Part shown: one piece after another, positions 8,708 through 20,100 of the stretch
Layout: each line of letters opens with the position of its first letter
Position numbering within the stretch: the stretch's first letter is position 1
Origin: CAZVFX01 sp964626565
GTDB lineage: Bacteria; Myxococcota_A; UBA9042; CAIXZC01
DNA length: 64,000 bases
Assembly (NCBI GenBank): GCA_964626565.1
Contig: CAZVFX010000021.1
Span: 9,279 to 73,278, forward strand
Direction: 5' to 3'
Notes under the pieces: generated by a model
What the model was told of the DNA's origin: nothing
Databases searched by the model: none
The model's input: the letters and a program-made list of their open reading frames with translations, nothing else
Position numbers and translations under genes: made by a program

Positions 8708-10961
8708 GTTTCCAATCCTCGTTTTCGAAGCCAGATCAGGCAAATGAGCATCAGCAGTGCAAATAGCGTTACAAGGTCAGTGGGCCGATCCGCCGCGGAG
8801 CAGCCCGAAGTCTGCACTTCGGTCTCTCCAACCTTGAACCCGGGGTCCCCCTCTTCTTCTCCGACCCCCGGGTCCCTGATAATCGGCACCTCGTCCCCGG
8901 AGTCATCGTCCAGCGGATTGCCGTCTTCGTCAAAAGCCCCGCCGTAAGGATCGGTTCCTCCGCCGCCGGTGATCTGAGGAGTATAGAAAGAGTCAACAAC
9001 ATAGTCGCCCAGGTTGTTCTGGTCCAGTCTGGCGTTAGCGAGTCCTCCGTAAGGATCATTAATGATGAGCCCGTTGGCGTCCGCCCCCACCGCCAGGACC
9101 CAGTGCTGGTTCTCCGCTCCGGAGACCCAGTGCACTCCAACGACCACCGGCATAGCGCCGTTGAGGCTGTCCGCGATGGCCACCGCCTCCTGATACCGAA
9201 TGCAGTTGGCCAGCGGATTGTAGTGGCCGTGCAGGGAAACTCCGGGAGGGTTCTTGGACCAGATCACCAGACACTCACCCCATTTGCCCACTCCGCCAAC
9301 GGTGTAGTTCGTGCCGGCAAAACCCACGGTATGGCCGCCGTTGAGTTGGCTGCGCCACTGGTTCTCCAATTCGGGAGAATTGCCCTTCTGGTCCCCCACG
9401 GTGCGCTCCACCCCCAGGTACTCGTACAGCATGGCGAGAGTGGTCACCAGGCAACCCGAAGTGGCGATGGACAGGCCATCACAGGTACCGAGCGTCACTC
9501 CCGGGTGATCCAGTTGGTTCCACACCGGCAGCCCGGTTCCGGTCCACAGATTGACATGGCCGTCGAAATAGCCGCAATCACCGACCTTGGTAACGGTGAT
9601 CTGTTTGCTTTCGGGCGGCTGGTCCGGAGGGTCAATGGGGGAGGCGATACAGGTGTCATCCACCCCATCCGGCATGGTCTTGCAGCCGTTTTCGCAACTC
9701 TCTTCAGAAACGACATTTCCGCCACCGCACAGGGTAAGAGTCATGCCGTTACACCAGAAACCGTTCATCTTTCCGGCGCAGAAGCCCGCGGGCGGATCCG
9801 GCGGTTCACCGCACTTATCCGGGGTCCCCGCGTCCATGGTGAGACACCCGAATTCGCACTGCTGGGAAGAAGCCTGCTTGGCCCCCTGGCAATCCACCAG
9901 GTTATCGCCGTCGCACCACAAGCCGTTGGCCTTGTCCGCGCAAAAGCCGGTGGGAGCGGGCGGTTCTCCGCATTTGTCCGCGGTCCCCGGCGGCATGGAG
10001 ATGCAGCCGAACTCACAGTTGTCGGATGAGGCCTGGTTGCCGCCGCTGCATTTGACCAGGTTGTCTCCGTCGCACCACAACCCGTCGGACTTGTCAGAGC
10101 AGAAGCCGACGGGGCCCGGTTCGTCACCACATTTGTCATTGGTGCCCTGGGGCATGGACACACAGCCGTGCGCGCAGTTTTCGGACGACGTAATAGACCC
10201 GCCCTGGCAGTTCACCAGGTCGTCCCCTTTGCACCACAAACCGCTCTGCTTGCCGTCGCAGAACGGGTCGCCGCACGACTTGCACTGGTCGTTGACTCCC
10301 AACTCCATGGACTGGCATCCGCAATCACAATTCTGAGACGAACTGATGGAGCCGTTCTGACAGTTGACCAGGTCGTCACCTTTACACCAAAGCCCGTTCA
10401 TCTTGCCCTGNNNNNNNNNNNNNNNNNNNNNNNNNNNNNNNNNNNNNNNNNNNNNNNNNNNNNNNNNNNNNNNNNNNNNNNNNNNNNNNNNNNNNNNNNN
10501 NNNNNNNNNNTCTGACAGTTGACCAGGTCGTCACCTTTACACCAAAGCCCGTTCATCTTGCCCTGACAGAAGGGATCGCCACACGATTTGCACTGGTCGT
10601 TGACGCCCAGTTCCATGGACTGGCATCCGCAATCACAATCTTGAGAAGAGCTGATGGAGCCGTTCTGGCAATTGACCAGGTCATCCCCTTTACACCACAG
10701 CCCGTTCATCTTGCCCTGGCAGAAGGGGTCGCCGCCGCACGATTCACACTGATCATTTGTGCCAAAGGGCATGGATTTGCATCCGCAGTCACATTTGTCG
10801 GACGTAGAGATGGATCCGTTCTGGCAGTACACGAGATTGTCGCCATTGCACCACAAGCCGTTCACCTTATCGCTGCAAAAATCTGCATAGGCCGGGGCCG
10901 CGGTGAACACTAGAAACAGCAAGGCGGCAGTTATCTTTTTGAGTATTGAAAGGCCTTTCAT
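8704..10961 (-). CDS. Modular Cys-rich secreted protein with C39-like peptidase domain and MYXO-CTERM-like tail (contains assembly gap)
   Basis: Signal peptide (MKGLSILKKITAALLFL...AYA), then at least seven modules of about 45 residues with the pattern CxxKxNGLWCxGDxLVxC...GCxxMxxGxxDxC. Then comes a papain-like Peptidase_C39_2-type domain: the Cys lies in TSGCLVTTLAMLYEYLG, the His in QHWVLAVG and the Asp in INDPYGG. The C-terminus has SGCSAAD, a hydrophobic helix and RKRGLET, like a MYXO-CTERM sorting tail. A 100-N gap at 10411-10510 breaks the module array; frames on the two sides agree if the flanking 55-mers are merged. The start at 10961 has GAGGTGAT upstream. The stop overlaps the next gene's ATG. 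The module itself is not one I recognise. Confidence 0.75.
10356..10565. repeat. Identical 55-bp sequences flanking the N gap
   Basis: Bases 10356-10410 and 10511-10565 are identical over 55 bp and abut the two edges of the gap. They encode part of the NGLWC module. This pattern fits two contigs that overlap by one assembler k-mer. Confidence 0.8.
10411..10510. other. Assembly gap of 100 Ns
   Basis: Exactly 100 unknown bases, a conventional placeholder length, inside the repeat array of the C39-like gene. The true number of missing modules may be zero or more. Confidence 0.95.
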
Positions 10962-11010
10962 GATCACCTCACGAAACGTATGATACCAGCAAGTAGAGAG
11001 GGGTTCAAAC

Positions 11011-12021
11011 ATGACGGGGAAGTTAGGCGGAGGGGCTGTGATCGCGGGGGTGGGGAGAGGACTTGCTCTCTTCTTCAGCGGCTTCGGGCTGTTGAATTTC
11101 CTCGGCGCGCTTCTTTTTCACGCCAATTTCAACCTGAACATCTGGTGGATCGATTTCCGGCCGCTGCCGCCTGCACTGGGCAACTTGATTCTGTTCGTGG
11201 CTTCGGCACTACTGGCGTGGTATGCGGTGCGCCCGTGCATGTCCCGGTGGCGCAAGCGGGGGACCGTTGTTGCGACCGGTGCGCTACTGTTGATGACGGT
11301 ATTTGACGCAGCCTCCTTCTTCGGGCTGGTGGCGCTGGGCGAGATCGGCAGCGGCTTCCCGTTGCCACTGTCATTGCTGGTGGCGGCTGCACTGGTGATG
11401 GTGCTGGTTGCAATTGGCCGCGAAGGAGGCGATCCGATACGCCGGAGACTCGCCTGGTGGCTGGCTGCGCTCACGGTGCCGGTTGTGGCGGTGCTCTTTC
11501 CCCTGGCGCAGATGTATTGCTTTGGCAAGACCGACTACCGCCGGCCTGCCGATGCGGCTGTCGTCTTCGGAGCCGCGGTGCGAAGCAACGGGAAACCGTC
11601 CCACGCGTTGGCCGATCGCGTCCGCACGGGTTGCAAGCTGTATGGGGAGGGGTTGGTGAAGAAGCTGATCTTCTCAGGAGGACCGGGACCTGGAAAAGTG
11701 GATGAAGTCGCGGCGATGAAGGCCCTCGCCATGAAGCATGGGGTGCGTGAGGAAGACATTGTGCTGGACCCGGCGGGTATCAACACCCAGGCGACGGTGA
11801 ACAATACGACGTCGATGTTCAGCGCCACCGATATCAAGAAGGTGCTGGCCGTAAGTCACTTCTACCACCTCCCCCGCATCAAGATGACCTACGGAAGGGC
11901 CGGCGTAAATGTCTATACTGTGCCTGCTGACCAGCAGTTCGTACTGCTGAAATTGCCCTGGTTTCTGGCCCGGGAAGTCGCCGCCCTGTGGGTGTACTAC
12001 CTACGCCCCATGGTCGAATGA
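11011..12021 (+). CDS. DUF218 (YdcF/SanA/ElyC-like) membrane protein
   Basis: 336 residues. The first half has about four to five transmembrane segments and the second half is a DUF218 domain. Visible motifs are AAVVFGAAV, a conserved Ser-x2-Leu-x2-Arg (PSHALADRV), LIFSGGPG, a downstream Glu in VDEVAAM and INTQATVNNT. Relatives act in envelope and peptidoglycan-precursor homeostasis and vancomycin resistance, but their chemistry is not settled. GAGAGGGG precedes the ATG. It is divergent from the C39-like gene, with only 49 bp between the two starts. Confidence 0.8.
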   Translation: MTGKLGGGAVIAGVGRGLALFFSGFGLLNFLGALLFHANFNLNIWWIDFRPLPPALGNLILFVASALLAWYAVRPCMSRWRKRGTVVATGALLLMTVFDAASFFGLVALGEIGSGFPLPLSLLVAAALVMVLVAIGREGGDPIRRRLAWWLAALTVPVVAVLFPLAQMYCFGKTDYRRPADAAVVFGAAVRSNGKPSHALADRVRTGCKLYGEGLVKKLIFSGGPGPGKVDEVAAMKALAMKHGVREEDIVLDPAGINTQATVNNTTSMFSATDIKKVLAVSHFYHLPRIKMTYGRAGVNVYTVPADQQFVLLKLPWFLAREVAALWVYYLRPMVE

Positions 12022-12034
12022 TACGTTGCCCTTC

Positions 12035-12063
12035 TTGACATCCCTCCCGGGTTGTGGTGTATT
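12035..12063 (+). promoter_or_regulatory. Predicted sigma70-type promoter of the mscS-like gene
   Basis: TTGACA (12035-12040), 17-bp spacer, TGTATT (12058-12063), 32 bp before the ATG at 12096. Confidence 0.5.
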
Positions 12064-12095
12064 CCGCCGGTTCTTCAAGCTAGGGAGGGGTAAAA

Positions 12096-12974
12096 ATGCC
12101 TGAATTTCTTGAACCGGCGTGGGCCTGGGCGACTACCAGCGGGCTTAGAGTCGTTGTCACCGTAGTCCTGGCTTTCGTCGCCATGCGGCTGGCGAAATTG
12201 CTGTGTAACCGGCTGTTGACCAGGCTGCTCAAGCTGGGCAAAGAAAACGACCCGGAACAGGAGAAGAGTGCGAACACCATGGTGTCGATCATTCGAACGA
12301 CCCTGGTGGTGGTGATCATTGTGATGACCATCATGATGGTGTTGGCCGAGTTGGGGATCGATATTGCGCCGATCCTGGCCGCGGCCGGCGTAGTCGGCCT
12401 GGCTGTGGGCTTCGGTGCGCGCACGCTGGTTGAAGATGTCATCAGCGGCTTCTTCATCCTGGTCGAAGACATGATTCGGGAAGGAGACGTCGTCAGCGTT
12501 GGTGGCCATGGCGGCCTCGTGGAGCGGGTGACTTTGAGAATGGTCGTCTTACGGGATGGTTCCGGCAGCGTGCATTACGTGCGCAACGGTCAGATCGGCG
12601 TGGTCACCAACATGACTAAGGACTTCGCTAAATCGGTCTTCGAAATCGGAATCTCATACCGGGAAGACGTGGACCGTGTGATCGGAATCATGAAGCAGGT
12701 GGCGGAAGATTTGCGCCAGGATCCCGAGTTCTCCCAGTCTATTCTGGAAGAGCTGGACGTGATGGGTCTGGACCGGTTCGCCGAGTCAGCGGTAATCATC
12801 AAGGCGGCCATGAAGACCAAGCCGATCAAGCAGTGGGGAGTGGCCCGTGAGTACAAGAAGCGGCTGAAGGTGGCTTTCGAGAAGGAAGGTGTGGAAATCC
12901 CGTTCCCTCACCTGACTGTGGTTATGAATCCGGGCACGAATGTGGAAGGGAAGGCGCCGGCGGCAGCCGGCTGA
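12096..12974 (+). CDS. Small-conductance mechanosensitive channel, MscS family
   Basis: 292 residues, close to the 286 of E. coli MscS. Three N-terminal hydrophobic segments end in the pore-lining helix VVGLAVGFGARTLVEDVISG, matching the family's Gly/Ala-rich TM3. The beta domain follows (GDVVSVGGHGGLVERVTLR) and then an alpha/beta cytoplasmic domain. The product would open under membrane tension and release solutes during hypo-osmotic shock. AGGGAGGGG precedes the ATG. A predicted promoter sits in the 74-bp gap after the DUF218 gene, so it can be transcribed on its own. Confidence 0.9.
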   Translation: MPEFLEPAWAWATTSGLRVVVTVVLAFVAMRLAKLLCNRLLTRLLKLGKENDPEQEKSANTMVSIIRTTLVVVIIVMTIMMVLAELGIDIAPILAAAGVVGLAVGFGARTLVEDVISGFFILVEDMIREGDVVSVGGHGGLVERVTLRMVVLRDGSGSVHYVRNGQIGVVTNMTKDFAKSVFEIGISYREDVDRVIGIMKQVAEDLRQDPEFSQSILEELDVMGLDRFAESAVIIKAAMKTKPIKQWGVAREYKKRLKVAFEKEGVEIPFPHLTVVMNPGTNVEGKAPAAAG

Positions 12975-13035
12975 GGCCGCAATGGCACTTTTGAAGACTC
13001 TACGGCACCTATGACGTTGTACTGTGAGTTCTCGC

Positions 13036-14055
13036 CTAGAGGACGCTCGCCGTCAAGGTTAACAGCAGTGCATTCGAGATCTGCCAGTCGTCAACAATCA
13101 GCGGGTATTTGTACGCTTTCAGCGAATAGTCCAGCGACGCCCAGTCGGCCAGCTTGGTTCCCAGGAGCCCCTCGAACTCGTAGTTGATAAGTTCCGAGCC
13201 TTCCAACTCAGTATCCGCGTTGTTGTAGAACGGATACATCATCTCTGCCTTGAAGCCCCAGTTGATCTGCTTCTTGATGACGCCTTTGCCGTTTAGCTGT
13301 ATCTCGCCGCCAGCCTGGACAGAGTCCTGCATCTTCTGCAGTTTCAGCAGCCCCGGCTCATCGGACGCCACCGAGTAGCCTTCCTGGACGTAGGTTTCCC
13401 ACAGGCCGGCGCCGGCCCGAGCCTGGATTTCGATGGTCTTGCGCGCAAGAATGTCGGCGAAAACGCCCGCGCTCTCTCTCAACGTCGCCGGTGCGAAGGA
13501 GTCGGTCAGCCTGATATTCGATTTGGCCTTGACCCCTACCTCGGTGGCCTCAACACCGTCCAGCCCAACCCGGGTCACGTCGGTATCAACCGCCTTGACC
13601 GCATCGCCGGGGAAGACCGAAGTCTTCAGCACAAACGAGGCGTAGGGACCCAGCCACTTGATGGATGGGATCTTGTACAGGTACGCGGAGTTGAAATCGA
13701 ACTGGTCGAGGCTCTTGTAGAACTTGTCGATGACCGGAGTCTGGGTGTAATTCAACTGCCACTTCAGCGAATTGGTCCACAGGTGCCCGCCCTCGGACAG
13801 AAACTCAAGACCGCCGTTAATGATGAGGCCGGTATTGTAGCTGGAACCCTCGTCCACACCAACGACCTTCTGGTTGTCACTGAACGCCAGGGTAAGCGAT
13901 GCTTTGAGCATAGGATGCCACCCCAACTTCTTGCCTTCGGCCCCGGCTTCAACTCCATCAGGTACGTAGTCGGGCGTTTCCTGCGCTGATGCAGGAGATG
14001 CCGCGACCAGAAACGCAGCCAGAACCACCACGGAAAACACACTTCGCGTAATCAT
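13036..14055 (-). CDS. Predicted outer-membrane beta-barrel protein (DUF3078-like)
   Basis: 339 residues with a clean Sec signal peptide (FSVVVLAAFLVAASPASA, cleavage before Gln-Glu). The mature part alternates polar and hydrophobic residues in strands of about 10, with aromatic girdle positions, as in outer-membrane barrels. The pattern LKASLTLAFSDNQKV and KWQLNYTQ recalls DUF3078 proteins, but I am unsure of the family. The C-terminus ends ALLLTLTASVL rather than in a terminal Phe. Role unknown; transport or structural. It is convergent with mscS and 97 bp downstream of the end of the alpha-2-macroglobulin gene on the same strand. Confidence 0.55.
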   Translation of the reverse strand: MITRSVFSVVVLAAFLVAASPASAQETPDYVPDGVEAGAEGKKLGWHPMLKASLTLAFSDNQKVVGVDEGSSYNTGLIINGGLEFLSEGGHLWTNSLKWQLNYTQTPVIDKFYKSLDQFDFNSAYLYKIPSIKWLGPYASFVLKTSVFPGDAVKAVDTDVTRVGLDGVEATEVGVKAKSNIRLTDSFAPATLRESAGVFADILARKTIEIQARAGAGLWETYVQEGYSVASDEPGLLKLQKMQDSVQAGGEIQLNGKGVIKKQINWGFKAEMMYPFYNNADTELEGSELINYEFEGLLGTKLADWASLDYSLKAYKYPLIVDDWQISNALLLTLTASVL

Positions 14056-14152
14056 TTTATCCCCCCATTACAATCGTCTGTAAACGAGCCTGCGTAATGC
14101 CTTTGGCAGACAAGGTAGGAACCCGAATCGGAGCCGTCAAGTCCTTCCTTCG

Positions 14153-17100
14153 CTAATCAACGATCCGGAAGCGATCTGTGCCCGACCTCCCAAACGTTTC
14201 CGGGTTGTACATCTCCTCGGCCCGAGCCGGCGGTGCGACGAAAGATCCGATGGTGGTGGCGCGGGCTACGTATGTGTATTCGTATACGCCGCCGTACAAC
14301 CGGTCGCGGAAAAGCTGAATGCGATCGTCGCGCTTCTCCTCGTGCTCCCACGGACTCCACCACCACCAGCGGTGGGATGACTTGCCGCTGGTCGCGGCCT
14401 GAGACGAGGTCGCGAAGCGCTCGTTCACCGGCTCCAGCCCCGCGGGCAGTGGATCGACGACCGCGACGTAATAGCGGCGATCAGGTGCGATCACCTGCAC
14501 TCTCACCAGCACGTAGCTTCCCGCCTTCGCCACCCAGGTGCCGCCTCTCTCCTGCCTGAGGTCACCCGAATCCCCGACGGGCAAGTACACTCGGCTCACC
14601 GAGAAACCACGGTCTTCCGGTTCCAGGTCCAGGTTGGTAGGTGCGTACTTCAGACCCAGGCGGTAGTACAGCCTGCCTTTCCCGGTCTTGGCCAGCACCA
14701 GATCCCCCGCCGCCTTCTTCAGCAACGCCTTCATGGGCACCCGGGTCTTGGAGATGGTCATGTCGCGGCCCGTAAACTCCCTTCCCGCCACGTATGTATT
14801 TCCAAACCACAGCCTGGCCTCGAAGTCAGGTTCGTCCGGCTCAAATAATCGATAGTACTCCGCCATGCCCAGTAGAGCATACGCGTTGGCCTGCGTGGTG
14901 GACCAGCGCCCGTCGACCCGTGACCGGCTGAGGCCGCGGACGAGTTTGTCAATCAATGGGGAGTCCGGCTTCACCGCCAGCAACGCTCCCAGCACAATCG
15001 CGTCGGTGCGGTCCGAGGTATGCATCATCAGCTTCAAACCCTCATGTGCTCCCTCTGCAAAATGAATGGCCGACGGAGTCTCCACCGCAGAGTTCTCGAT
15101 TCGCCGGTAGATTTCACCGACCCGGGAATCATCCTTATTGACCCTCCACAAACCCTCCAGAAGCCAGGCCTTGGCATATATGGTCATGGGATAGTCGGTC
15201 CCGGCACGACGTCCGGGCTTGTCCTCGGTTGCGATCTTGAACAACCGCTCCAAATGCTTCGTCGGCTTCTCGCCAAACCGGGTGAGAACCAGCACCGCCA
15301 TAGCCTGTGCGCCGTAAGCGTGTTCCTCCCACTCGTACGGCTTGTCCAATCGCTGGCGCAGGAAATCACGAGCACGGGAGAGGGGGTAATCCGGAACCTC
15401 GAAACCTTTGCGCTTCGCCCACTGCAAAGTCATGGTGGCGTACGCAGTCAAATAGAGCCAACTGTTGCTCGAACCGGACCACGAGCCCCAACCCCCATCA
15501 CTCCGCTGGCGGTCGAGGATTTTTTTCAACCCTCGCCGGACCAACGTCCGCGCCTCGTCAGGGGTCTCCACACCGCCCAGCTTGAAGTCGGTAAGAATGT
15601 CACCCAGGGCCAGTATGGGCAGAATACGGCTGCACACCTGCTCCGTGCACTCGTACGAATACTCGAACAGATAGGTAGTGGCGTCCTGCAGCCCGGTGAG
15701 CGCGGTGGAAGAAAGGGATACGTCGAGCCCCCCGAATTGCGGCAGAGCATCCTTGGGAGGAATCAGTGGCTGCCGAATAGCATCATCCACCACTCCGTAC
15801 ATGGCAAAGGCTTCGCTGGTCGCGGGGATAAGTGTTGGAATAGTCACCTGCGCGGCGTCGGTATCCCGATTCTTGGTCAACGCGACGGCCGCGAATTGGA
15901 AGGTGGCCGGACCCGGGCTTCCGGCCCGCGCGGGGAAGGACACCTCCACCGCCTTTCCGGCGGGCGAGAAGACCTTCACCAACGGCTCCTCAACAATGGC
16001 GTTGGCAGCCAGGCAGCGCACCCAGACTTCGGTGTCGTACCCGGTTTGGTTGTTCACCACCGCGGACGCCCGGAAGGTGTCGCCGTAGTTGAGGAAGCGG
16101 GGCAGAGACGGGCGCACAATAAGGGTCTTGCGGGTGCGCACCTGCACGTCCGCTGAGCCGAACATCTTCGCCTCGTCCGCGGCAATGGCCATGACCCGGA
16201 ACTCGGTGGTATTATCAGGCATCCGAATGTCTACCTTCAACCTCCCCTTGCCGTCGGTCTTCAAGCCGCTGTTGAAGTATGCGGTGGACTTGAACACCTC
16301 CCGCAGCGCAAACTCGGGGCCGTCCCCGCCACCGCTGTCCTTGCCCTTCTTGCTTCGTCGCGGCCCGGCGCTCTTCTCGGGAGCCAGCTTGGGCGCGGCC
16401 AGTTCCATGACCGCGGGCATCGCTTCGCCCTGCTTCTGGGCCTCTTCCTCCGAGTCGAACTCAAACTTCGGCCGGATGCGGGCGAGAATATCCCGCCTGA
16501 GGTCTTGAAGGGCGGTCGCGGAGCTGACCACCCGGTAGAGCACTTTCAAGGGGTCCGGAGTAATGTATGAAATCAGGCTCAGCACCCCCTCGTCCACTAC
16601 CATCAAGGCGATGTTGGCCTTAACCGGCTTTCCGTTCCAGTCAGTGGCCGCAAGAGCCAGGGTGAAAGTACCACCCGGCTCCACGGCCTTGGCTGAAGGT
16701 GTGAGCTTCAGGAACACCTTCCGCTTCAACGAGGAGACCTTCAGCGTCTGGTAGCCGTCCGCAAATGCAGGCTTGCCCGGATCATCCGCGCTCTTGCCCG
16801 GCTCGGAAATGCGCCCCCTGGCCAGGACAACAGAGACCTGCACTCCGGGAACAAAGTGCTCTTCAATGGCTACCTCGAAGGTCGCCATGCCGTCCTTCAC
16901 ATCCAGCGGTTCCACGGTCACGAACCCTTCCCTCGAAACCGCGGCAATGCCGATGGCGTCCTTGAACGGGGATTGCACCAGCACTTTCGCAACATCCCCG
17001 GGCTCATACTCTTCCTTGTCGGTGAGGAAGGAAACCCTGTTTTCCGGGTCCGGCTTCCAGCTCGCTTCGCCCGCGCCGTAAGCTCGAATCTGCACCGCGC

Positions 17101-20100
17101 TCAGTGCCGGTCGGCCCGCCTTATCCAGGGTCTTAGCCCTGACCAGATAGACCCCGGCTTCCGGAACGGTCAGGCGGCAGGTGCCTGCGGCCTTGCCCGC
17201 CTTGAGTTCGCACTTGCCCACTTCGTCTTCAGTGTACTGTTCAGTGTAGCGGTCCTCGCCGGACGGGTCGGGGTCCAGTTTGATACGCTTGTTGTACGCT
17301 TTGAGCAGCCTCACACTCGCGGTCGCCTCGTCGTATCGACTGCCATCCAAGCGGGTCACCACCGCTGAGATGCCCAACGACTCCCCCGCTTCCACGACGG
17401 ACCGATCAACGGCCAGCCCCACGTAGCGCTCTGCCCGGTGTGCAACGATGGAGGCCCTTCCTGCAATGGCCTGACGATTCTCGTCGAAAACGTTGGCCTC
17501 CAGGGTAAAGGTCACCGGCTCCAGACTGTACCCGCCCGGATCCAGAGTCAGCGGCAGATGGAGAACTCCGGCTGCATCCAGCTTTCCTCTTCCCGATTTC
17601 ACCTGCTGATAGCGAGGCCCGTGACGCCAGTGATGTTCGTGCCAGCGCCAGAACCGGGCCTGGCCGATGTTCGAGAAAGTGAATCCGGGATTCCCGGGCG
17701 GATGATAAAAAGCCGCGATACGTTTCAGGTTCCAGTTGACCTCCGCACCCGCCAAAGGAGCGCCGAAGAAGTACGACGCCTTTACCTTTGCTTCGAGTTC
17801 CCGCCAGATGAGGATGTTGGAACCTCCGTGGAGCCACTCCGCTTCCACTCTGTACTCCGGCACCCGGTACTCCTCGACTTGAAAATTGCCGCCGAAAGAA
17901 CCGTATTCGTTCTCCAGGTAAACGTGATACCAGCCCACGGCCGCATCGCCGGGGGGGGTCACTTTGAGTGAACCGACGCCGAAGTGGGAAAGCTCAATCT
18001 TCCCTTCCGCCAGCTTGCCGCCCCGGGGGTCCTCAACCCGATAGCTGAACTTGCGGGCTGCAGGTGGCAACGCGATCAAATCGCCGTCCGGACCCCTGCT
18101 TCGAGCCCGGGCGACGAAGGTAAGGCTCACCTCTTCCCCGGGCCGGTACACTCCCCGGTCGGAAAAGAGATAGCCGAGATACGCGGGCTTCAACTTGGGA
18201 TTCCGCTCGGGCCGGTGGGTGTTGTAGCCGTTGAGCCTGATGAACGACCTGTCGCCGTCTTTGTCAGCCACCACGTAACCGGCGGAACCACCGCTTCCGG
18301 GCAGCGGTTTCTCCAGGAACACCGCGCCCATAGCATCGGTAGTTGCTGAGCGAAGCTCCTTCATGTCGTGGTCGTACAAGATCACCTTTACGCCGGCCAC
18401 GGGGAGGCCGTCTTTCAGCCCGGCCACCCTCACCAACACGTCGTCTCCCGACTCGGCAACCGTAAGCCCCAGGTCCGTCACCTGAACGAACGCGGCCATG
18501 GGCCGGAACCAGTTGTCCTTGTCCTCCTTCCGGGTTCGGCGGGGCCTCAGTTCTATGAACACAAACCCGAGCCCAGCCTTGCTGAGTGCGGGTTTCAGCG
18601 AAACCGGCGTGATGCTCACCCGGTTGGGCTCTTTCTCCAGAGTGATCCGCTCGTCCACCACCGGCTTTAGCAGCTTCATAGCGTCATCGTCGTCATCGTA
18701 CCAGCGCCCGGCGCGCCACGGCACGTCAGGTAACAATTCCAACGGCACCGCCGCGATTTTTACCCTCGCGGTCTTGACGTTCATGGAGATTATGTCCAGG
18801 TCTTTTGATTGGTCCGCCTCCATCACCAGGCGGCCGTCCCGGGTGAATTTCACGAGGGGCGGCAACGGGCCGTATTCCAACGTCTGTTTCGCCCCCTTTC
18901 GGCTCACCTGTTCATACTTGTCCTTGAACCCTTTCTTGACTCTGACTTTGTACGAAGTGGATGGAAGAAACGCGCCGCGCAAGACCACGGAGCGCCAGTT
19001 CCGCTCGATAGTCAGGTCTTTCGGTTCGGGCTTGACGGAAACCAGGTGCTTGACCTTCTGGTCCACCAGTTCGTTGTTGAATTCCACTGTGATGGGATAG
19101 CCGGCCGGGCACTTTTCCCCCCAGTGGCAGGAGATCTTGTCTACCCGCAGCGGCTCGTAGGTCTTGAATTTGAACTTCTGGCGGTGCAGGGAGGCGAGCG
19201 GTCCTTCCGCCGATATCAACCCTTTTCTGACGACAAGCTCATAGGTGGTCGCGGGTGACAACTTCTTCTTCGGCTTCAGGTTCACCCGCGTGGCTACGCG
19301 GAGCAACTCTTCCTTGCCGTCTCTGGTCACTTTCTGCAGTTGGGATTCGAGCCGGATCTTTTTACCCTCGCCGTCCCGCAGTCGGACCCATTTGAGGATC
19401 TGTTCAGCATCTACCAGGGTGTTGAAATCGATGGTGAGCGTAATGTCCAGTTCCAACCCGGTGGCGTTGTTGTAGGGATGTGTTGAGGTTACGGTGGGCC
19501 GGGCGGTTTCGAACGACCACGAGAACCCCTCTTCGAGTCTCTCTCCCAATACCGAAGTGGCACCTGCCGGCACTGCCACCTCGAATCTGGTGGCCAGAGG
19601 CAGGCGCTTCTCACCTTCGAAAGCGACGGTGTCGGTACCCAGCCAGAGGAACCGGCCCGGCAACTCCGGCGTCACCGACATGGGTGCGTCAATGCGGTCC
19701 AGCATCGGCAGACTCCCGAGCGGCACCATGGGCTGGCTGAAGGACGCGGTTATGCGCTCCACCAGGTCGACTGCCCCTTCGGGAGAGTGTCTGACAATCT
19801 TCAGCGGCCGCACTTTGACTTGGGGCGGCGGCCCTGCATCTCCTGAGGGTGGAAAAGCTTCGGCTACCTCACCCGGTTCCGGAAGGGGCTTCGGCCCCAG
19901 CCGGAGAGTATCGGCCCGGGGGTCGCCCTCATCCAGCTTCGGCACCTCGGGTGCGGACAGATTCTTGAAGGGGTCCTTGCCCTTCTTGAACGACTTCACC
20001 TGCCTGGGGTGCTCCTTGGACGCGACGGCTTTGGTTCCCGTTTCAGGGCCTTGCACGCTCTCCACCGGCGTCGGGTCAAAGCGTTCGGGCTTTTCCCCCG

